64,000 nt of DNA from Catalinimonas alkaloidigena (GTDB lineage: Bacteria > Bacteroidota > Bacteroidia > Cytophagales > Cyclobacteriaceae), in contig NZ_JAQFIL010000001.1 in the NCBI RefSeq assembly GCF_029504655.1, forward strand, positions 5,001 through 69,000. Direction: 5' to 3'. This document shows, piece after piece, positions 47,838-57,080 of the stretch. Each line of letters begins with the position of its first letter. Position 1 is the first letter of the stretch. The notes beneath the pieces are model-generated. The model saw only the letters and a program-made list of their open reading frames with translations. It did no database searches and was not told where the DNA came from. The position numbers were made by a program, and so were the translations under genes.

Positions 47838-49424
47838 ATGGCTGGAGGAAAAGAAACCCCGAGGCAAAAGATGATCGGTATGATGTACTTAGTACTTACC
47901 GCACTTTTAGCCTTGCAAGTTAGTAACACAGTACTGGAGAAATTTATCTTCATTGATAATAGCTTGGAACAATCTGCGGATGGTGCCAAGTCTCAGAACA
48001 GCAATACTGTTGACCGTATTCAGTCAGCAGTAGAAGATGCTGGAAATCGTAAAGAAGACGTAGCAGTGCTTGAAAAAGCCAGAGAAGTAAGGGCAAAAAC
48101 TAATCAGGTATTAAATACGCTTGATTCCTTAAAGAAAGAGTTTGTGGTAGTCACTGGTGGAACTGAAGAAGATGGGACTTATGTAGGTGGAAAAAGCGAA
48201 GATGAGATAGCTGACATCATGGTAAGACAAGGTAAAGGAGAAGAGCTTAAGAAAGCTTTAAATGGTTACGCAAGCTATTTAGCAAGTACTACCGGGCAAG
48301 ATGTGGCTCCCATTGCACTTGATGCTATTGAGAACCCTGTATTTAAAGATAATCCTGAGCAAAATATGAAGAGCTTCTCAGAGATCACTTTCCAGAGTAC
48401 TCCTATGGTAGCTGGTTTAGCATCACTGAGCCAGTTGAAAAATGAGGTTCTTTCTCGTGAGACAATTGCTTTAGATCGTCTGGCACGTCAGGTAGGTGCA
48501 GCAGATATGAAGTTTGATAACATTGTGGCTATGGTTAGGCCTGAGTCAAATGTAGTAGCTGCAGGTACCAAGTATAAGGCGGATTTATTTATTGCTGCTT
48601 CATCAAGTGCGGTAGATCCTGTCATGACCGTGAATGGTAAGTCTATTCCTGTAAATGGCGGTATGGGTCAAATCGAGTTTACAGCCAGTGCAGACAAATA
48701 TGATGAAAGCAATAAGGCTGAAAAGTCATTTAAAGCTTCAATCGCTATTGAGCAAGGGGGTAAGAAAGAAGTTTACGAAGAGACTTTTAGCTACTTTGTA
48801 ACTAAGCCGGTGATCCAGATTCAGTCTGAGTCAGTGCAAGCACTATACTTAAACTGTGGAAATGAACTTCAGGTTAATGTTCCAGCATTAGGAACTACTT
48901 ATGATCCTTCATTTACTGCTCAGGGTGGTACTGCTATCAAAGGCCAAAAGACAGGTTCAGTTACTGTAATTCCTAAAGCTCCAAAGCTTACACTGGGAGT
49001 AAGCAGTGGTGGTAACAAAATTGGTGACGAGACTTTCACTGTTAAGAGAGTTCCTAAGCCTATGATAGTAGTTAAAGGTCCCGGAGGAGGATTGGTGAAT
49101 ATGCAAAAAGGAGAAACTGCAAGTAGGTTGAGATCTATCAAAATAGAGGCTGTTGCCGATGAGGATTTTAAAAACTTCTTACCTAAAGATGCGCGATACA
49201 AAGTTATTGAGGCAGACATCATTTTAGCAAGAGGTAGCCGTCCTATTGATAAAGCTTCTTTATCAAATGAAACTGCTAACCTGGGCCGCATGATGTCACA
49301 GGCTAAGGCAGGAGATAGATTATCTATAGAAATTAAGAAAGTACAGCGAATGAATTTTAAAAATGAGTTAGAAGACGTGCCTTTAGGGGCTAGTGAGTCT
49401 TTCATTAACGTTCCGCTGAACTAA
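47838..49424 (+). CDS. gldM: T9SS motor protein GldM
   Basis: The 528-residue protein begins with a short cytoplasmic stretch and one transmembrane helix (MIGMMYLVLTALLALQVSNTV), followed by a large periplasmic part with four domains. The first is helical (up to about 220; KAREVRAKTNQVLNTLDS, IALDAIENPVF), the others are Ig-like (VVAAGTKYKADLFIA, QVNVPALGTTYDP, TLGVSSGGNKIGDETFTVKRVPKP). This matches the GldM/PorM dimer that carries motor rotation from GldL to the GldK-GldN ring. It lies between gldL and gldN, 24 nt before the latter. Confidence 0.95.
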   Translation: MAGGKETPRQKMIGMMYLVLTALLALQVSNTVLEKFIFIDNSLEQSADGAKSQNSNTVDRIQSAVEDAGNRKEDVAVLEKAREVRAKTNQVLNTLDSLKKEFVVVTGGTEEDGTYVGGKSEDEIADIMVRQGKGEELKKALNGYASYLASTTGQDVAPIALDAIENPVFKDNPEQNMKSFSEITFQSTPMVAGLASLSQLKNEVLSRETIALDRLARQVGAADMKFDNIVAMVRPESNVVAAGTKYKADLFIAASSSAVDPVMTVNGKSIPVNGGMGQIEFTASADKYDESNKAEKSFKASIAIEQGGKKEVYEETFSYFVTKPVIQIQSESVQALYLNCGNELQVNVPALGTTYDPSFTAQGGTAIKGQKTGSVTVIPKAPKLTLGVSSGGNKIGDETFTVKRVPKPMIVVKGPGGGLVNMQKGETASRLRSIKIEAVADEDFKNFLPKDARYKVIEADIILARGSRPIDKASLSNETANLGRMMSQAKAGDRLSIEIKKVQRMNFKNELEDVPLGASESFINVPLN

Positions 49425-49448
49425 TATTGAAAGTTATAAACAGGTGTT

Positions 49449-50387
49449 ATGATGCAAATAAAAAGATTTATTACACACAGTTTGGGGGCCTCCATGGTTG
49501 CCCTCTGTGTATCCAGTTCGCTATTCGCCCAAGAATCTGATGGGTATAATGCAAATTCTATCAGACCGATACATGAATCAGATCAACTCTATAAAACCAG
49601 AGTTTGGAGACGCATGGATCTGGAGGAAAAGCAAAATAAACCTTTCTTCTCAACAAACCGCGAGATTACGCAGGTAATGATTAATGCTGTTATGAACGGC
49701 ACTTTATATCCTTACACCAGTGATTCTTTAAATGAGCGGATGTCAAAGGAGCAGTTTATTGAAAACTTAACAATTCCTGCCGATGGTCCGGCTCTATCTG
49801 AAGATGAAATAGCGATGGGCTTTGGGCAACAAGAAGAAGCTCAGGAAGATGATGGCTGGGGCGGAGGATGGGGAGACGACTCCTCTTCATCAAGTGGTCA
49901 AGGTGCTGAAGGTACAGCTGTGGAGTCTTCTGCTTCAACTTCAGAAGCTTCAGCTTCTACGAATAATCTCTTTTATGCAACAGATGTAACTATTCTTGAG
50001 ATTATGGAGGACATAATCTTTGATAAGTCACGTGGTCGCCAGTATTATGACATACAGTCAGTGACAATGATCTTACCCCCTGAGATGTTTCCTCTGACAG
50101 GTTTACAGAAGCCTGTAGCTACTTTCAAGTATATGGATCTGATGCGTGTATTTGAGGAAAACCCTGAAATCGCAGTTTGGGTCAACCCTTACAATGATGC
50201 TAAACATCTGAACTTGAAGCACGCTTTTGATCTGAGATTGTTTAATGCTCATATCGTTAAGTACTCAAATCCTGAGGATGAATATATCATTGACAAAACA
50301 GGTGGAGACAGGAGATCAGCTTTGATGGAGTCATTGAATTATGAATATAATCTGTTAGAAAGAGAGCACGAACTCTGGGAATATTAA
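49449..50387 (+). CDS. gldN: T9SS ring protein GldN
   Basis: The 312-residue protein has a signal peptide (cleaved near FAQE) and the GldN/PorN pattern: TRVWRRMDLEEKQNKPFF near the N-terminus, then ITQVMINAVMNGTLYPYTSDSLN, ILEIMEDIIFDKSRGRQYYDIQS and VWVNPYNDAKHLNLKHAFDLRLFN. GldN binds GldK in the periplasmic ring of T9SS. Residues about 135-175 hold a low-complexity linker rich in Gly, Trp, Asp, Ser and Glu (GWGGGWGDDSSSSSG, SSASTSEASAS), unusual between the two conserved halves. It ends the operon at a strong terminator. Confidence 0.94.
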   Translation: MMQIKRFITHSLGASMVALCVSSSLFAQESDGYNANSIRPIHESDQLYKTRVWRRMDLEEKQNKPFFSTNREITQVMINAVMNGTLYPYTSDSLNERMSKEQFIENLTIPADGPALSEDEIAMGFGQQEEAQEDDGWGGGWGDDSSSSSGQGAEGTAVESSASTSEASASTNNLFYATDVTILEIMEDIIFDKSRGRQYYDIQSVTMILPPEMFPLTGLQKPVATFKYMDLMRVFEENPEIAVWVNPYNDAKHLNLKHAFDLRLFNAHIVKYSNPEDEYIIDKTGGDRRSALMESLNYEYNLLEREHELWEY

Positions 50388-50420
50388 TGCTATCATAACA
50401 CAATTGTTTATACTATAAGA

Positions 50421-50447
50421 AAGGAGAGGGTGACCTCTCCTTTTTTT
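50421..50447. terminator. Terminator of the gld operon
   Basis: A 9-bp GC-rich stem (50421-50429 with 50434-50442), a GTGA loop and a T run to 50447 lie 33 nt after gldN, between convergent gldN and uvrC. Confidence 0.88.
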
Positions 50448-52245
50448 ATGTTTGTGTCTGAAGCGCTTCTTTAATGGCTTTTGCCTTGGCAGGACCGATA
50501 AGGTCAGTTAACTTTTGGTCATCAGCTTCACGGATATTTTTGACAGACTTGAAATTTTTAAGTAAAGACATAGCGGTTTTTTTTCCGATACCGGGAATTT
50601 CTTCTAAAGCAGATTTTAGAGCTGCGTTTGACCTCTTTTGCCTATGAAAGGTAATAGCAAAACGGTGTGCCTCATCACGAATACGCTGAAGTAATTTCAA
50701 AGACTCCGATTTTTTATCGATGTGCAAAGGGTAGGGGTCTTCAGGCATGTAAATTTCCTCCAGTCTTTTAGCGATGCCTACAATAGGAATAGAGCCGTAT
50801 AATTCTAAGTCTTTTAAAGCTTTACACGCAGCACTGAGTTGTCCTTTCCCTCCATCAATTACAATAAGATCGGGCAAAGGTAGTTCCTCCATTTTTAAAC
50901 GGTGGTATCTGCGATAAACAATTTCATTCATTGAACCAAAATCATCAGGCCCTACCACTGTTTTGATATTGAATTTACGATAGTCTTTTTTTGAAGGCTT
51001 TCCATCTTTAAAGCAGACCATAGAGGCTACCGGATTACTACCCTGAATATTTGAGTTGTCAAAGCACTCTATCTGCATGGGAAGGGTTTTTAACCTAAGG
51101 TCTTCTTTAAGAGTAACCAAAACTCTATTTTCTTTTTGCTTGGTATTCAAGACTTGATTGTAACGCTCTTTCTTATAGAAAAGAACATTCTTGATAGACA
51201 TATCTACGAGCTTACGTTTATCTCCAATTTTAGGAACTATGATGTTGACAGCCTCTATCTGTATAGAAATATCAATATTTGTTAAAAGGTCTGTAGCATT
51301 GCTAAGGTACCTGTTTCGCAGTTCTACAATCATCAGGGCAAGTACTTCTTCATCTGGCTCATCTAGCTTTTTCTTTACCTCAATAGTTTTGGTAAGTACA
51401 ATGGAGCCATTGTTTACTTTAAGATAATTAATGAAAGCGATCTTTCCATCCGAGACAATAGTGAAGACATCAGTATCTCCAATTTGAGGATTTACGACCA
51501 GTGATTTTGCCTGGTATTTTGAGAGAAGCTCGGTTTTTTCTTTGAACATCTGGGCAGTTTCAAATTCTAAGTTTGAGGCTGCTTCCTGCATTTTTACTTT
51601 AAAGTAATTGCGGGCTATGCCCAAATTACCTTTCAGAATATTAGTAGCTTGTTCTATATCACGATTGTAATCTTCTTCACTTTGTAAATTTTCGCATGGC
51701 CCTTTGCAATTACCAATATGATATTCCAGGCAGACCTTAAACTTACCGGATCTGATATTTTCATCGGATAGATCGTACCGACAGGTTCGGATAGTATAGA
51801 GATTTCTAAGTAATTCCAGAATGTTGTTCATGGCCTTGATACTGGCAAAAGGCCCGAAATAGTGACCTGCTCCAGGTACCATTCTCCGGGTGGGGATGAT
51901 ACGGGGAAAACGCTCTCTGGTAAGCAAAATATAAGGGTAGCTCTTATCATCTTTCAGCAGTATGTTATACTTAGGCTGATTTTTTTTGATCAGACTGTTT
52001 TCCAGAAGCAGCGCATCAAACTCAGAGTTTACGATGGTAAACTCAATGGAAGTAATTTCACTTACCATTTTTTTCGTCTTGCGACTACTGCCTGCCGAGC
52101 GGTTAAAATAACTACTAACTCTCTTCTTCAGGTCTTTTGCCTTACCTACATAAATTAGATCATGCTGGTGATTATAAAACTTGTAAACTCCGGGCTGATG
52201 AGGGAGTTTATTAATATCTGCTACGTTGTAGTAAGTAACTTCCAT
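50446..52245 (-). CDS. uvrC: Excinuclease ABC subunit C
   Basis: The 599-residue protein is a full-length UvrC, the dual-incision nuclease of nucleotide excision repair. An N-terminal GIY-YIG domain (PGVYKFYNHQHDLIYVGKAK near 18-37) makes the 3' cut. A UVR-type motif lies near 200-235 and the RNase H-like part, with CFDNSNIQGSNPVASMV and LIVIDGGKGQL, makes the 5' cut. Two helix-hairpin-helix units close it (IPGIGKKTAMSLLKNF). It converges with the gld operon. A small membrane protein gene lies 12 nt upstream on the same strand and is probably co-transcribed. Confidence 0.97.
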   Translation of the reverse strand: MEVTYYNVADINKLPHQPGVYKFYNHQHDLIYVGKAKDLKKRVSSYFNRSAGSSRKTKKMVSEITSIEFTIVNSEFDALLLENSLIKKNQPKYNILLKDDKSYPYILLTRERFPRIIPTRRMVPGAGHYFGPFASIKAMNNILELLRNLYTIRTCRYDLSDENIRSGKFKVCLEYHIGNCKGPCENLQSEEDYNRDIEQATNILKGNLGIARNYFKVKMQEAASNLEFETAQMFKEKTELLSKYQAKSLVVNPQIGDTDVFTIVSDGKIAFINYLKVNNGSIVLTKTIEVKKKLDEPDEEVLALMIVELRNRYLSNATDLLTNIDISIQIEAVNIIVPKIGDKRKLVDMSIKNVLFYKKERYNQVLNTKQKENRVLVTLKEDLRLKTLPMQIECFDNSNIQGSNPVASMVCFKDGKPSKKDYRKFNIKTVVGPDDFGSMNEIVYRRYHRLKMEELPLPDLIVIDGGKGQLSAACKALKDLELYGSIPIVGIAKRLEEIYMPEDPYPLHIDKKSESLKLLQRIRDEAHRFAITFHRQKRSNAALKSALEEIPGIGKKTAMSLLKNFKSVKNIREADDQKLTDLIGPAKAKAIKEALQTQT

Positions 52246-52257
52246 GCTACCTGAATA

Positions 52258-52845
52258 TCAAAATCTTAAGCTCAAACCTATGCCGTTGACTGAACTGCTA
52301 AGTAAAGGTAATAATTCACTGGAACGAGCATCTAAAACAAAATATAATACAGTATCAAAAACGAGCAGGAAAGCTCCCTGGAGGATTAGCGCTTGGCCAT
52401 AGCCAGTAAATCTTTTTGAATTTCTTTCTATGCTTTTTGCCTTTTCTAATAAATAAAGACCTCCTGCCATATAAGCCACATCTAGGCCAGCATTAAATAA
52501 CAACGTTTTTTGTAAGCCAAAAAATTCGTCAGTAGTAGTAGAAAGTTGGAGGGTGTCGGGAGCTATTTGTAAGCTGTTATAGTACCCAAAACCCGCTAAA
52601 GCGAGGTTTACCACATTCCAAAAGGTGTTCATCTGATAAAAGTAATACCGACTCCCGGAAGCCTGCGTCATCAACAAGCTATTGACAGCGATATTGCCTA
52701 CTGCCCACCCCCCCAGCGTGAGCATACCTATTTTGGTAATCTGTTTTTGTTGCTTATAAAAGCTGATAATTTCATTATCAGCTTGGCCAAAGGCCTGAAA
52801 AAAAGCCCAGCAGAAGATAAGTGTAAGTATATATTTTTTCATCAA
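52258..52845 (-). CDS. Small membrane protein of unknown function
   Basis: The 195-residue protein has a signal peptide (cleaved near AFGQ, residue 20) and about four hydrophobic segments (IGMLTLGGWAVGNIAVN, FWNVVNLALAGFGYY, LFNAGLDVAYMAGGLYLL, ALILQGAFLLVFDTVLYFV). Similar proteins are frequent beside uvrC in Bacteroidota and carry a domain of unknown function (the DUF6992 type, by recollection). It precedes uvrC by 12 nt. No active site is seen and the role is unknown. Confidence 0.7.
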   Translation of the reverse strand: MMKKYILTLIFCWAFFQAFGQADNEIISFYKQQKQITKIGMLTLGGWAVGNIAVNSLLMTQASGSRYYFYQMNTFWNVVNLALAGFGYYNSLQIAPDTLQLSTTTDEFFGLQKTLLFNAGLDVAYMAGGLYLLEKAKSIERNSKRFTGYGQALILQGAFLLVFDTVLYFVLDARSSELLPLLSSSVNGIGLSLRF

Positions 52846-52953
52846 AAGCTTAATTTTTACCCTTAACCTGTTTTGTCTAAATTACCGACTATTAAACAAC
52901 ACTGCTGTAAAAGCATTGTTGATATCAAGTGAATAATAAAAGTATTAATAAAT

Positions 52954-53631
52954 ATGAGTGTTGCGAAAAATTTAGAAGAGTTGCGAGCAAAGGTTAGCTC
53001 ATATCCCTGCACGCTGGTGGCAGTGAGTAAAACCAAACCCGTAGAAATGCTAGAAGAAGCTTACAAAGCAGGTGTAAGAGACTTTGGAGAAAACAAGGTA
53101 CAGGAATTGGTAGACAAGTATGAGCAACTGCCCAAGGATATTCAATGGCATATGATAGGTCACTTGCAGCGAAACAAAGTAAAGTATATCACTCCCTTCG
53201 TGCATATGATCCATTCGGTAGATAGTGCTCGCCTCCTTAAGGAGATAGAAAAGCAAGCCAGAAAGGAAGAGAGAGTCGTGGACTGTCTGCTACAAATGCA
53301 TATTGCTGAAGAGGAAAGTAAGTATGGTTTATCTGAAGAGGAGCTATTTGAAATTCTTAATGGTGAGATGCTGGCTAAGGCCAGGTATGTTAGGATCAAA
53401 GGTTTGATGGGCATGGCTACCTTCACTGAGAATGAACAACAAATAAGAAAAGAGTTCAAATCTCTGAAACGGATTTTTGAAAAAGTGAAAGCAGATCAAC
53501 AATTGCCGCAGAACGTAGAGATAAAAGAGCTTTCCATGGGCATGAGTGGAGATTATCAAATTGCCTTGGAAGAAGGAAGCACTATGTTGAGGATAGGGAC
53601 TACAATTTTTGGAGAAAGGAACTACAATTAA
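52954..53631 (+). CDS. YggS-family PLP homeostasis protein
   Basis: The 225-residue protein has the alanine-racemase-like TIM-barrel fold with PLP lysine K26 in LVAVSKTKPVEM, then DFGENKVQELVDKY, WHMIGHLQRNKVKY, GLMGMATF and the phosphate-binding SMGMSGDY motif. YggS/PLPBP proteins bind PLP and keep free PLP and amino-acid pools in balance; no enzymatic activity is accepted. It lies 3 nt before the DUF423 gene and is likely co-transcribed. Confidence 0.94.
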   Translation: MSVAKNLEELRAKVSSYPCTLVAVSKTKPVEMLEEAYKAGVRDFGENKVQELVDKYEQLPKDIQWHMIGHLQRNKVKYITPFVHMIHSVDSARLLKEIEKQARKEERVVDCLLQMHIAEEESKYGLSEEELFEILNGEMLAKARYVRIKGLMGMATFTENEQQIRKEFKSLKRIFEKVKADQQLPQNVEIKELSMGMSGDYQIALEEGSTMLRIGTTIFGERNYN

Positions 53632-53634
53632 AAT

Positions 53635-54009
53635 ATGCAGAAAATTATTTTATTGAGTGCTTCAGCTTTGGGAGCGCTCTCAGTGATGATAGGCGCATTC
53701 GGGGCGCATGCGTTAAAAGCTAGTCTGGAAGCAAGTAACAGGCTGGATACTTTTGAAACAGCAGTGAAGTATCAATTTTATCACACATTGGCACTTTTGG
53801 CTATTGGCTTACTCATGTACAGGCTCAATGATAAATTGCTGGATTATGCAGGCTTAACTATGATTGGGGGAATATTAGTTTTCTCCGGCTCGCTTTATAT
53901 CTTATGTCTTTCTGGCATACGTTGGCTGGGTGCTGTTACTCCTATTGGTGGCTTACTTATGATTGCAGGTTGGGTATTACTATTTTGGGCAATTGCCAGG
54001 GCAGGTTGA
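53635..54009 (+). CDS. DUF423 membrane protein
   Basis: The 124-residue protein has about four hydrophobic helices and the DUF423 marks: GAFGAHALKASLEASNRLDTFETAVKYQ (first part) with QFYHTLALLAIGLL and later GSLYILCLSGIRWLGAVTPIGG. The function of the family is unknown. It is 3 nt after the YggS gene and ends 2 nt before the recR stop on the other strand, so transcripts converge with nearly no space. Confidence 0.88.
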   Translation: MQKIILLSASALGALSVMIGAFGAHALKASLEASNRLDTFETAVKYQFYHTLALLAIGLLMYRLNDKLLDYAGLTMIGGILVFSGSLYILCLSGIRWLGAVTPIGGLLMIAGWVLLFWAIARAG

Positions 54010-54010
54010 G

Positions 54011-54625
54011 CTAGCTTTGTTCATAAGCTTTGCGACCCAGAATACTTCTTCCCAAAGTTATTTCATCAGTATACTCAAGCTCACTCCCAATAGGTACGCC
54101 CCGGGCAAGGCTGGTAATTTTTACCGGATGATCTTTCAGTTTTTTAGTAATGAAAAAGGCAGTGGTATCTCCCTCCATAGTAGAACTGAGCGCCAGGATG
54201 ATTTCTTTTACTTCAGATTCAGGGGAAATAACCCTGTTAATGACCGACTGCAAATGTAAATCGCCGGGGCCAATGCCTTCAATAGGTGAGATGACACCAC
54301 CCAGTACATGATAAAGCCCTCGGTACTGAGAAGTGTTCTCTATGGCAATAAGATCGGTGACTGTCTCAACTACGCAAATGATGCTATGGTCACGCCTTTC
54401 GTTAGCACAGATGCCGCAGATCTCACTATCAGAAATATTGTGGCAACTTTTACAGTACTGGGTCTTAGTCCGAAGGTTTACCATAGCCTCTGAAAGAGAC
54501 TTAGTGAAATCTTCTTCTTCCCGTAGCATATGTAACGCCAACCTGAGGGCTGTTTTTTTTCCAATTCCTGGAAGCTTGGCTATCTCATTGACAGCATCTT
54601 CTATCAATTTAGAAGGATACTCCAT
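54011..54625 (-). CDS. recR: Recombination mediator RecR
   Basis: The 204-residue protein is a full-length RecR: helix-hairpin-helix LPGIGKKTALRLALHML near 18-34, a four-cysteine zinc finger (CKSCHNISDSEICGIC), a Toprim domain (IICVVETVTDLIAIE) and SEVKEIILALSSTMEGDTTAFFI near the C-terminus. With RecO and RecF it loads RecA on gapped DNA. It is on the minus strand following clpS by 47 nt. Confidence 0.96.
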   Translation of the reverse strand: MEYPSKLIEDAVNEIAKLPGIGKKTALRLALHMLREEEDFTKSLSEAMVNLRTKTQYCKSCHNISDSEICGICANERRDHSIICVVETVTDLIAIENTSQYRGLYHVLGGVISPIEGIGPGDLHLQSVINRVISPESEVKEIILALSSTMEGDTTAFFITKKLKDHPVKITSLARGVPIGSELEYTDEITLGRSILGRKAYEQS

Positions 54626-54672
54626 AAAAGTTTAGGTGATAAGAGGGTTGATGATAGTGCTTACAGAAAAAA

Positions 54673-54987
54673 TTAACGGATAACTGCACCGATACCTGCA
54701 TCACAAATTGCGTCACGTTGTGGCTTGAGCTCTTCATAGCTTCCTTTCTTTACAGAACACTTTCCTTTATAATGAATAATAAGTGTACACTGTTCTGCCT
54801 GTTCAGGGCTATGTTTACAGACCTTAATCAAGGTGTTAATCACATGATCGAAAGTATTGTAATCATCGTTTAACACGATGAGATCTTTGTTTTCAACAAC
54901 TTCTTCTTTTTCCTCATGTAGAACTTCTTCTAATACTTCTACTTCTTCTTCAATTGCTGCGTATCTCATAGGTTCAAACATATCCAT
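54673..54987 (-). CDS. clpS: ClpS-like adaptor for the Clp protease
   Basis: The 104-residue protein has a flexible acidic N-terminal tail (EEEVEVLEEVLHEEKEEVV) and a ClpS core (IVLNDDYNTFDHVINTLIKVC), with substrate-pocket region near the conserved NDDYNTFDHV and CTLIIHYKGKC. ClpS presents N-degron proteins to ClpA-type unfoldases. The family often has a small hydrophobic pocket with Met/Leu/His; HYKG is at the expected place of VHxxG. It probably shares a transcript with recR. Confidence 0.87.
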   Translation of the reverse strand: MDMFEPMRYAAIEEEVEVLEEVLHEEKEEVVENKDLIVLNDDYNTFDHVINTLIKVCKHSPEQAEQCTLIIHYKGKCSVKKGSYEELKPQRDAICDAGIGAVIR

Positions 54988-55043
54988 TTAGCAAATTTAA
55001 AAAAAAAGACCCAATTTCGTGCCCCATTACTTAACAATAACAC

Positions 55044-56534
55044 ATGTCACCAATATTAGTTCTAAGCGTAATTGCCGGATATTTTGTTGTCCTTTTACTG
55101 ATTTCTTATTTCACATCTCGTGGCGCTACTACCCAGACATTCTTCAATGCCAACCGTTCATCACCCTGGTACCTGGTAGCGTTTGGAATGATCGGTGCTT
55201 CCTTATCTGGAGTAACATTTATCTCAGTACCTGGTGAGGTAGGTAACTCTCAATTCTCGTATTTTCAGGTAGTGTTAGGCTATGTTCCGGGCTATGCTTT
55301 TATCGCATTAGTATTAATGCCCTTGTATTACCGGCTTAATTTAGTATCCATCTATGGGTACTTGGAGCGGCGTTTTGGATTCTGGTCGTATAAAACTGGT
55401 GCTTTTTTCTTTCTGCTCTCGCGACTCATAGGGTCTTCTGCACGCTTATTCCTGGTAGCAGGGGTACTACAAATAGCAATCTTTGATAGCTTTGATGTGC
55501 CTTTCTGGATAACAGTTTTTGTTACGATTGTACTCATCTGGTTGTATACTTTTCGGGGAGGTATCAAAACCATCGTATGGACAGATACACTGCAAACGTT
55601 CTTTATGCTATCTTCCGTAGCCATTAGCATTTTTCTTATAGGGCAGGAATTAGAAATGTCTCTTGGAGATATGATCGCTAATGTAGAACGTCGCAAAATT
55701 TCCAAGATCTTTTTCTGGGACTGGGATAGTGCCAATAACTTTTTTAAGCAGTTTATTTCCGGCGCTTTTATTGCCATTGTGATGACCGGTTTGGACCAGG
55801 ATATGATGCAAAAAAATCTAACCTGCAAGAACCTGGGAGAAGCTCAGAAGAACATGAAATGGTTTACCGTGACAATAGTTTTTGTAACGCTGATGTTTTT
55901 GACATTAGGGGCATTACTTTTTTTATATGCTGATACTAAAGGGATCGCGATTCCTGAAAGTACGGATGACCTTTACCCTATGCTGGCTGTAAATCATTTT
56001 GATACTTATGCAGGTATTATTTTTATGTTGGGTATTATCGCTGCCGCTTACTCAAGTGCAGATTCAGCTCTGACAGCGCTCACTACTTCATTTTGTGTGG
56101 ATTTTCTGGGATTAGGAAATGAACGTGCTGAGACAAGAAATGAGAAAGGTAAAGATATTGACAAAGCAGTACGTATGAGAGTACATGTAATGTTTTCAGT
56201 CCTCTTATTTTTAGTGATTCTGCTCTTTAATGCCTTCAACAGTGAGAGTGTGATTGTGGCTGTATTCAAAATAGCGGGTTATACATATGGCCCTCTTCTA
56301 GGACTATACTCTTATGGCCTCTATACGTCAAAGAAAGCTCAGGACCGCTTAGTCCCCTGGGTGTGTTTGCTGGCACCGGTCATCAGCTTTGTACTGGATA
56401 CTAACTCAGCTATCTTGTTTAATGGTTTTCAGTTTGGCTTTTTCATACTGATCGTAAATGGAGCGCTTACTTTTATTGGCCTGTTACTGATCAGCAAGGG
56501 GCAAGTAGAAAAAGAGCGTTTACAAAAAGCTTAA
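55044..56534 (+). CDS. Sodium:solute symporter (SSS family)
   Basis: The 496-residue protein has about thirteen hydrophobic segments with SSS marks: WYLVAFGMIGASLSGVTFI (first discontinuous helix) and RLIGSSARLFLVAGVLQ. The A-Y-S-S-A-D-S motif (IIAAAYSSADSALTAL) contains the residues of the second sodium site. The substrate is not predictable; close Bacteroidota relatives are annotated simply as sodium:solute symporters. The last 4 bp overlap the stop of the ArsR-like gene on the opposite strand. Confidence 0.92.
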   Translation: MSPILVLSVIAGYFVVLLLISYFTSRGATTQTFFNANRSSPWYLVAFGMIGASLSGVTFISVPGEVGNSQFSYFQVVLGYVPGYAFIALVLMPLYYRLNLVSIYGYLERRFGFWSYKTGAFFFLLSRLIGSSARLFLVAGVLQIAIFDSFDVPFWITVFVTIVLIWLYTFRGGIKTIVWTDTLQTFFMLSSVAISIFLIGQELEMSLGDMIANVERRKISKIFFWDWDSANNFFKQFISGAFIAIVMTGLDQDMMQKNLTCKNLGEAQKNMKWFTVTIVFVTLMFLTLGALLFLYADTKGIAIPESTDDLYPMLAVNHFDTYAGIIFMLGIIAAAYSSADSALTALTTSFCVDFLGLGNERAETRNEKGKDIDKAVRMRVHVMFSVLLFLVILLFNAFNSESVIVAVFKIAGYTYGPLLGLYSYGLYTSKKAQDRLVPWVCLLAPVISFVLDTNSAILFNGFQFGFFILIVNGALTFIGLLLISKGQVEKERLQKA

Positions 56535-56920
56535 CTGGAATAAAGCTTCTTTTGGTGGTGTAGCTTCCATATTGCAAGTTCTCGGTTAGAATAAAGAATA
56601 TGAAAAGTCTCAAGATCATGAAGTAAAACAGCGTCCTTATTCATATACTGAAATATCTGGGCAATAATATCTCTCGCCTGCTGCTTGATGCGATAGTACA
56701 CAAACTGGTCTACTTTACGGGAACTGACCAGGCCTGCATTTTTGAGAAAGCGCAGATGACGTGAAGTTTTAGTCTGGGTAAAGTCCAGGATGTGCTCCAG
56801 GTCAGTAATACACATTTCTTCCTGTTTGTAGAGAAGAAACAGTATTCTTACCCGCGCCTCATCAGAAAGTGCTTTGAATACGCCAAGTCCAAAGGATAAG
56901 CTGAAATTTTTTACTCGCAT
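56531..56920 (-). CDS. ArsR-type winged-helix regulator
   Basis: The 129-residue protein has the ArsR fold: VFKALSDEARVRILFLLYKQ (helices 1-2), EMCITDLEHILDFTQTKTSRHLRFLKNAGLVSSRKVDQFVYYRI (recognition helix and wing). The metal-binding C-x-C of classic ArsR/SmtB is reduced to one cysteine, so metal sensing is doubtful. It is a single gene convergent with the symporter, which it overlaps at the stop codons by 4 bp. It may regulate the symporter or something else. Confidence 0.88.
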   Translation of the reverse strand: MRVKNFSLSFGLGVFKALSDEARVRILFLLYKQEEMCITDLEHILDFTQTKTSRHLRFLKNAGLVSSRKVDQFVYYRIKQQARDIIAQIFQYMNKDAVLLHDLETFHILYSNRELAIWKLHHQKKLYSS

Positions 56921-57080
56921 ATTAAGTTGTTCTATGTAGCTAGGCTTATTGATCTATGTTTTATGGTATAATTAACTTAACATAAAACATATAAATTCTC
57001 TAAGTGTATTATTAATATTAATTTTCTGTGACTATTTTAGTAGAACGTTCGTTAATGTTACAAAAGAAATAAAAGCTGAT

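Noticed and set aside
48920..49405. 161-codon frame on the minus strand inside gldM
   Set aside because: It overlaps a well-conserved gene and has no motif.
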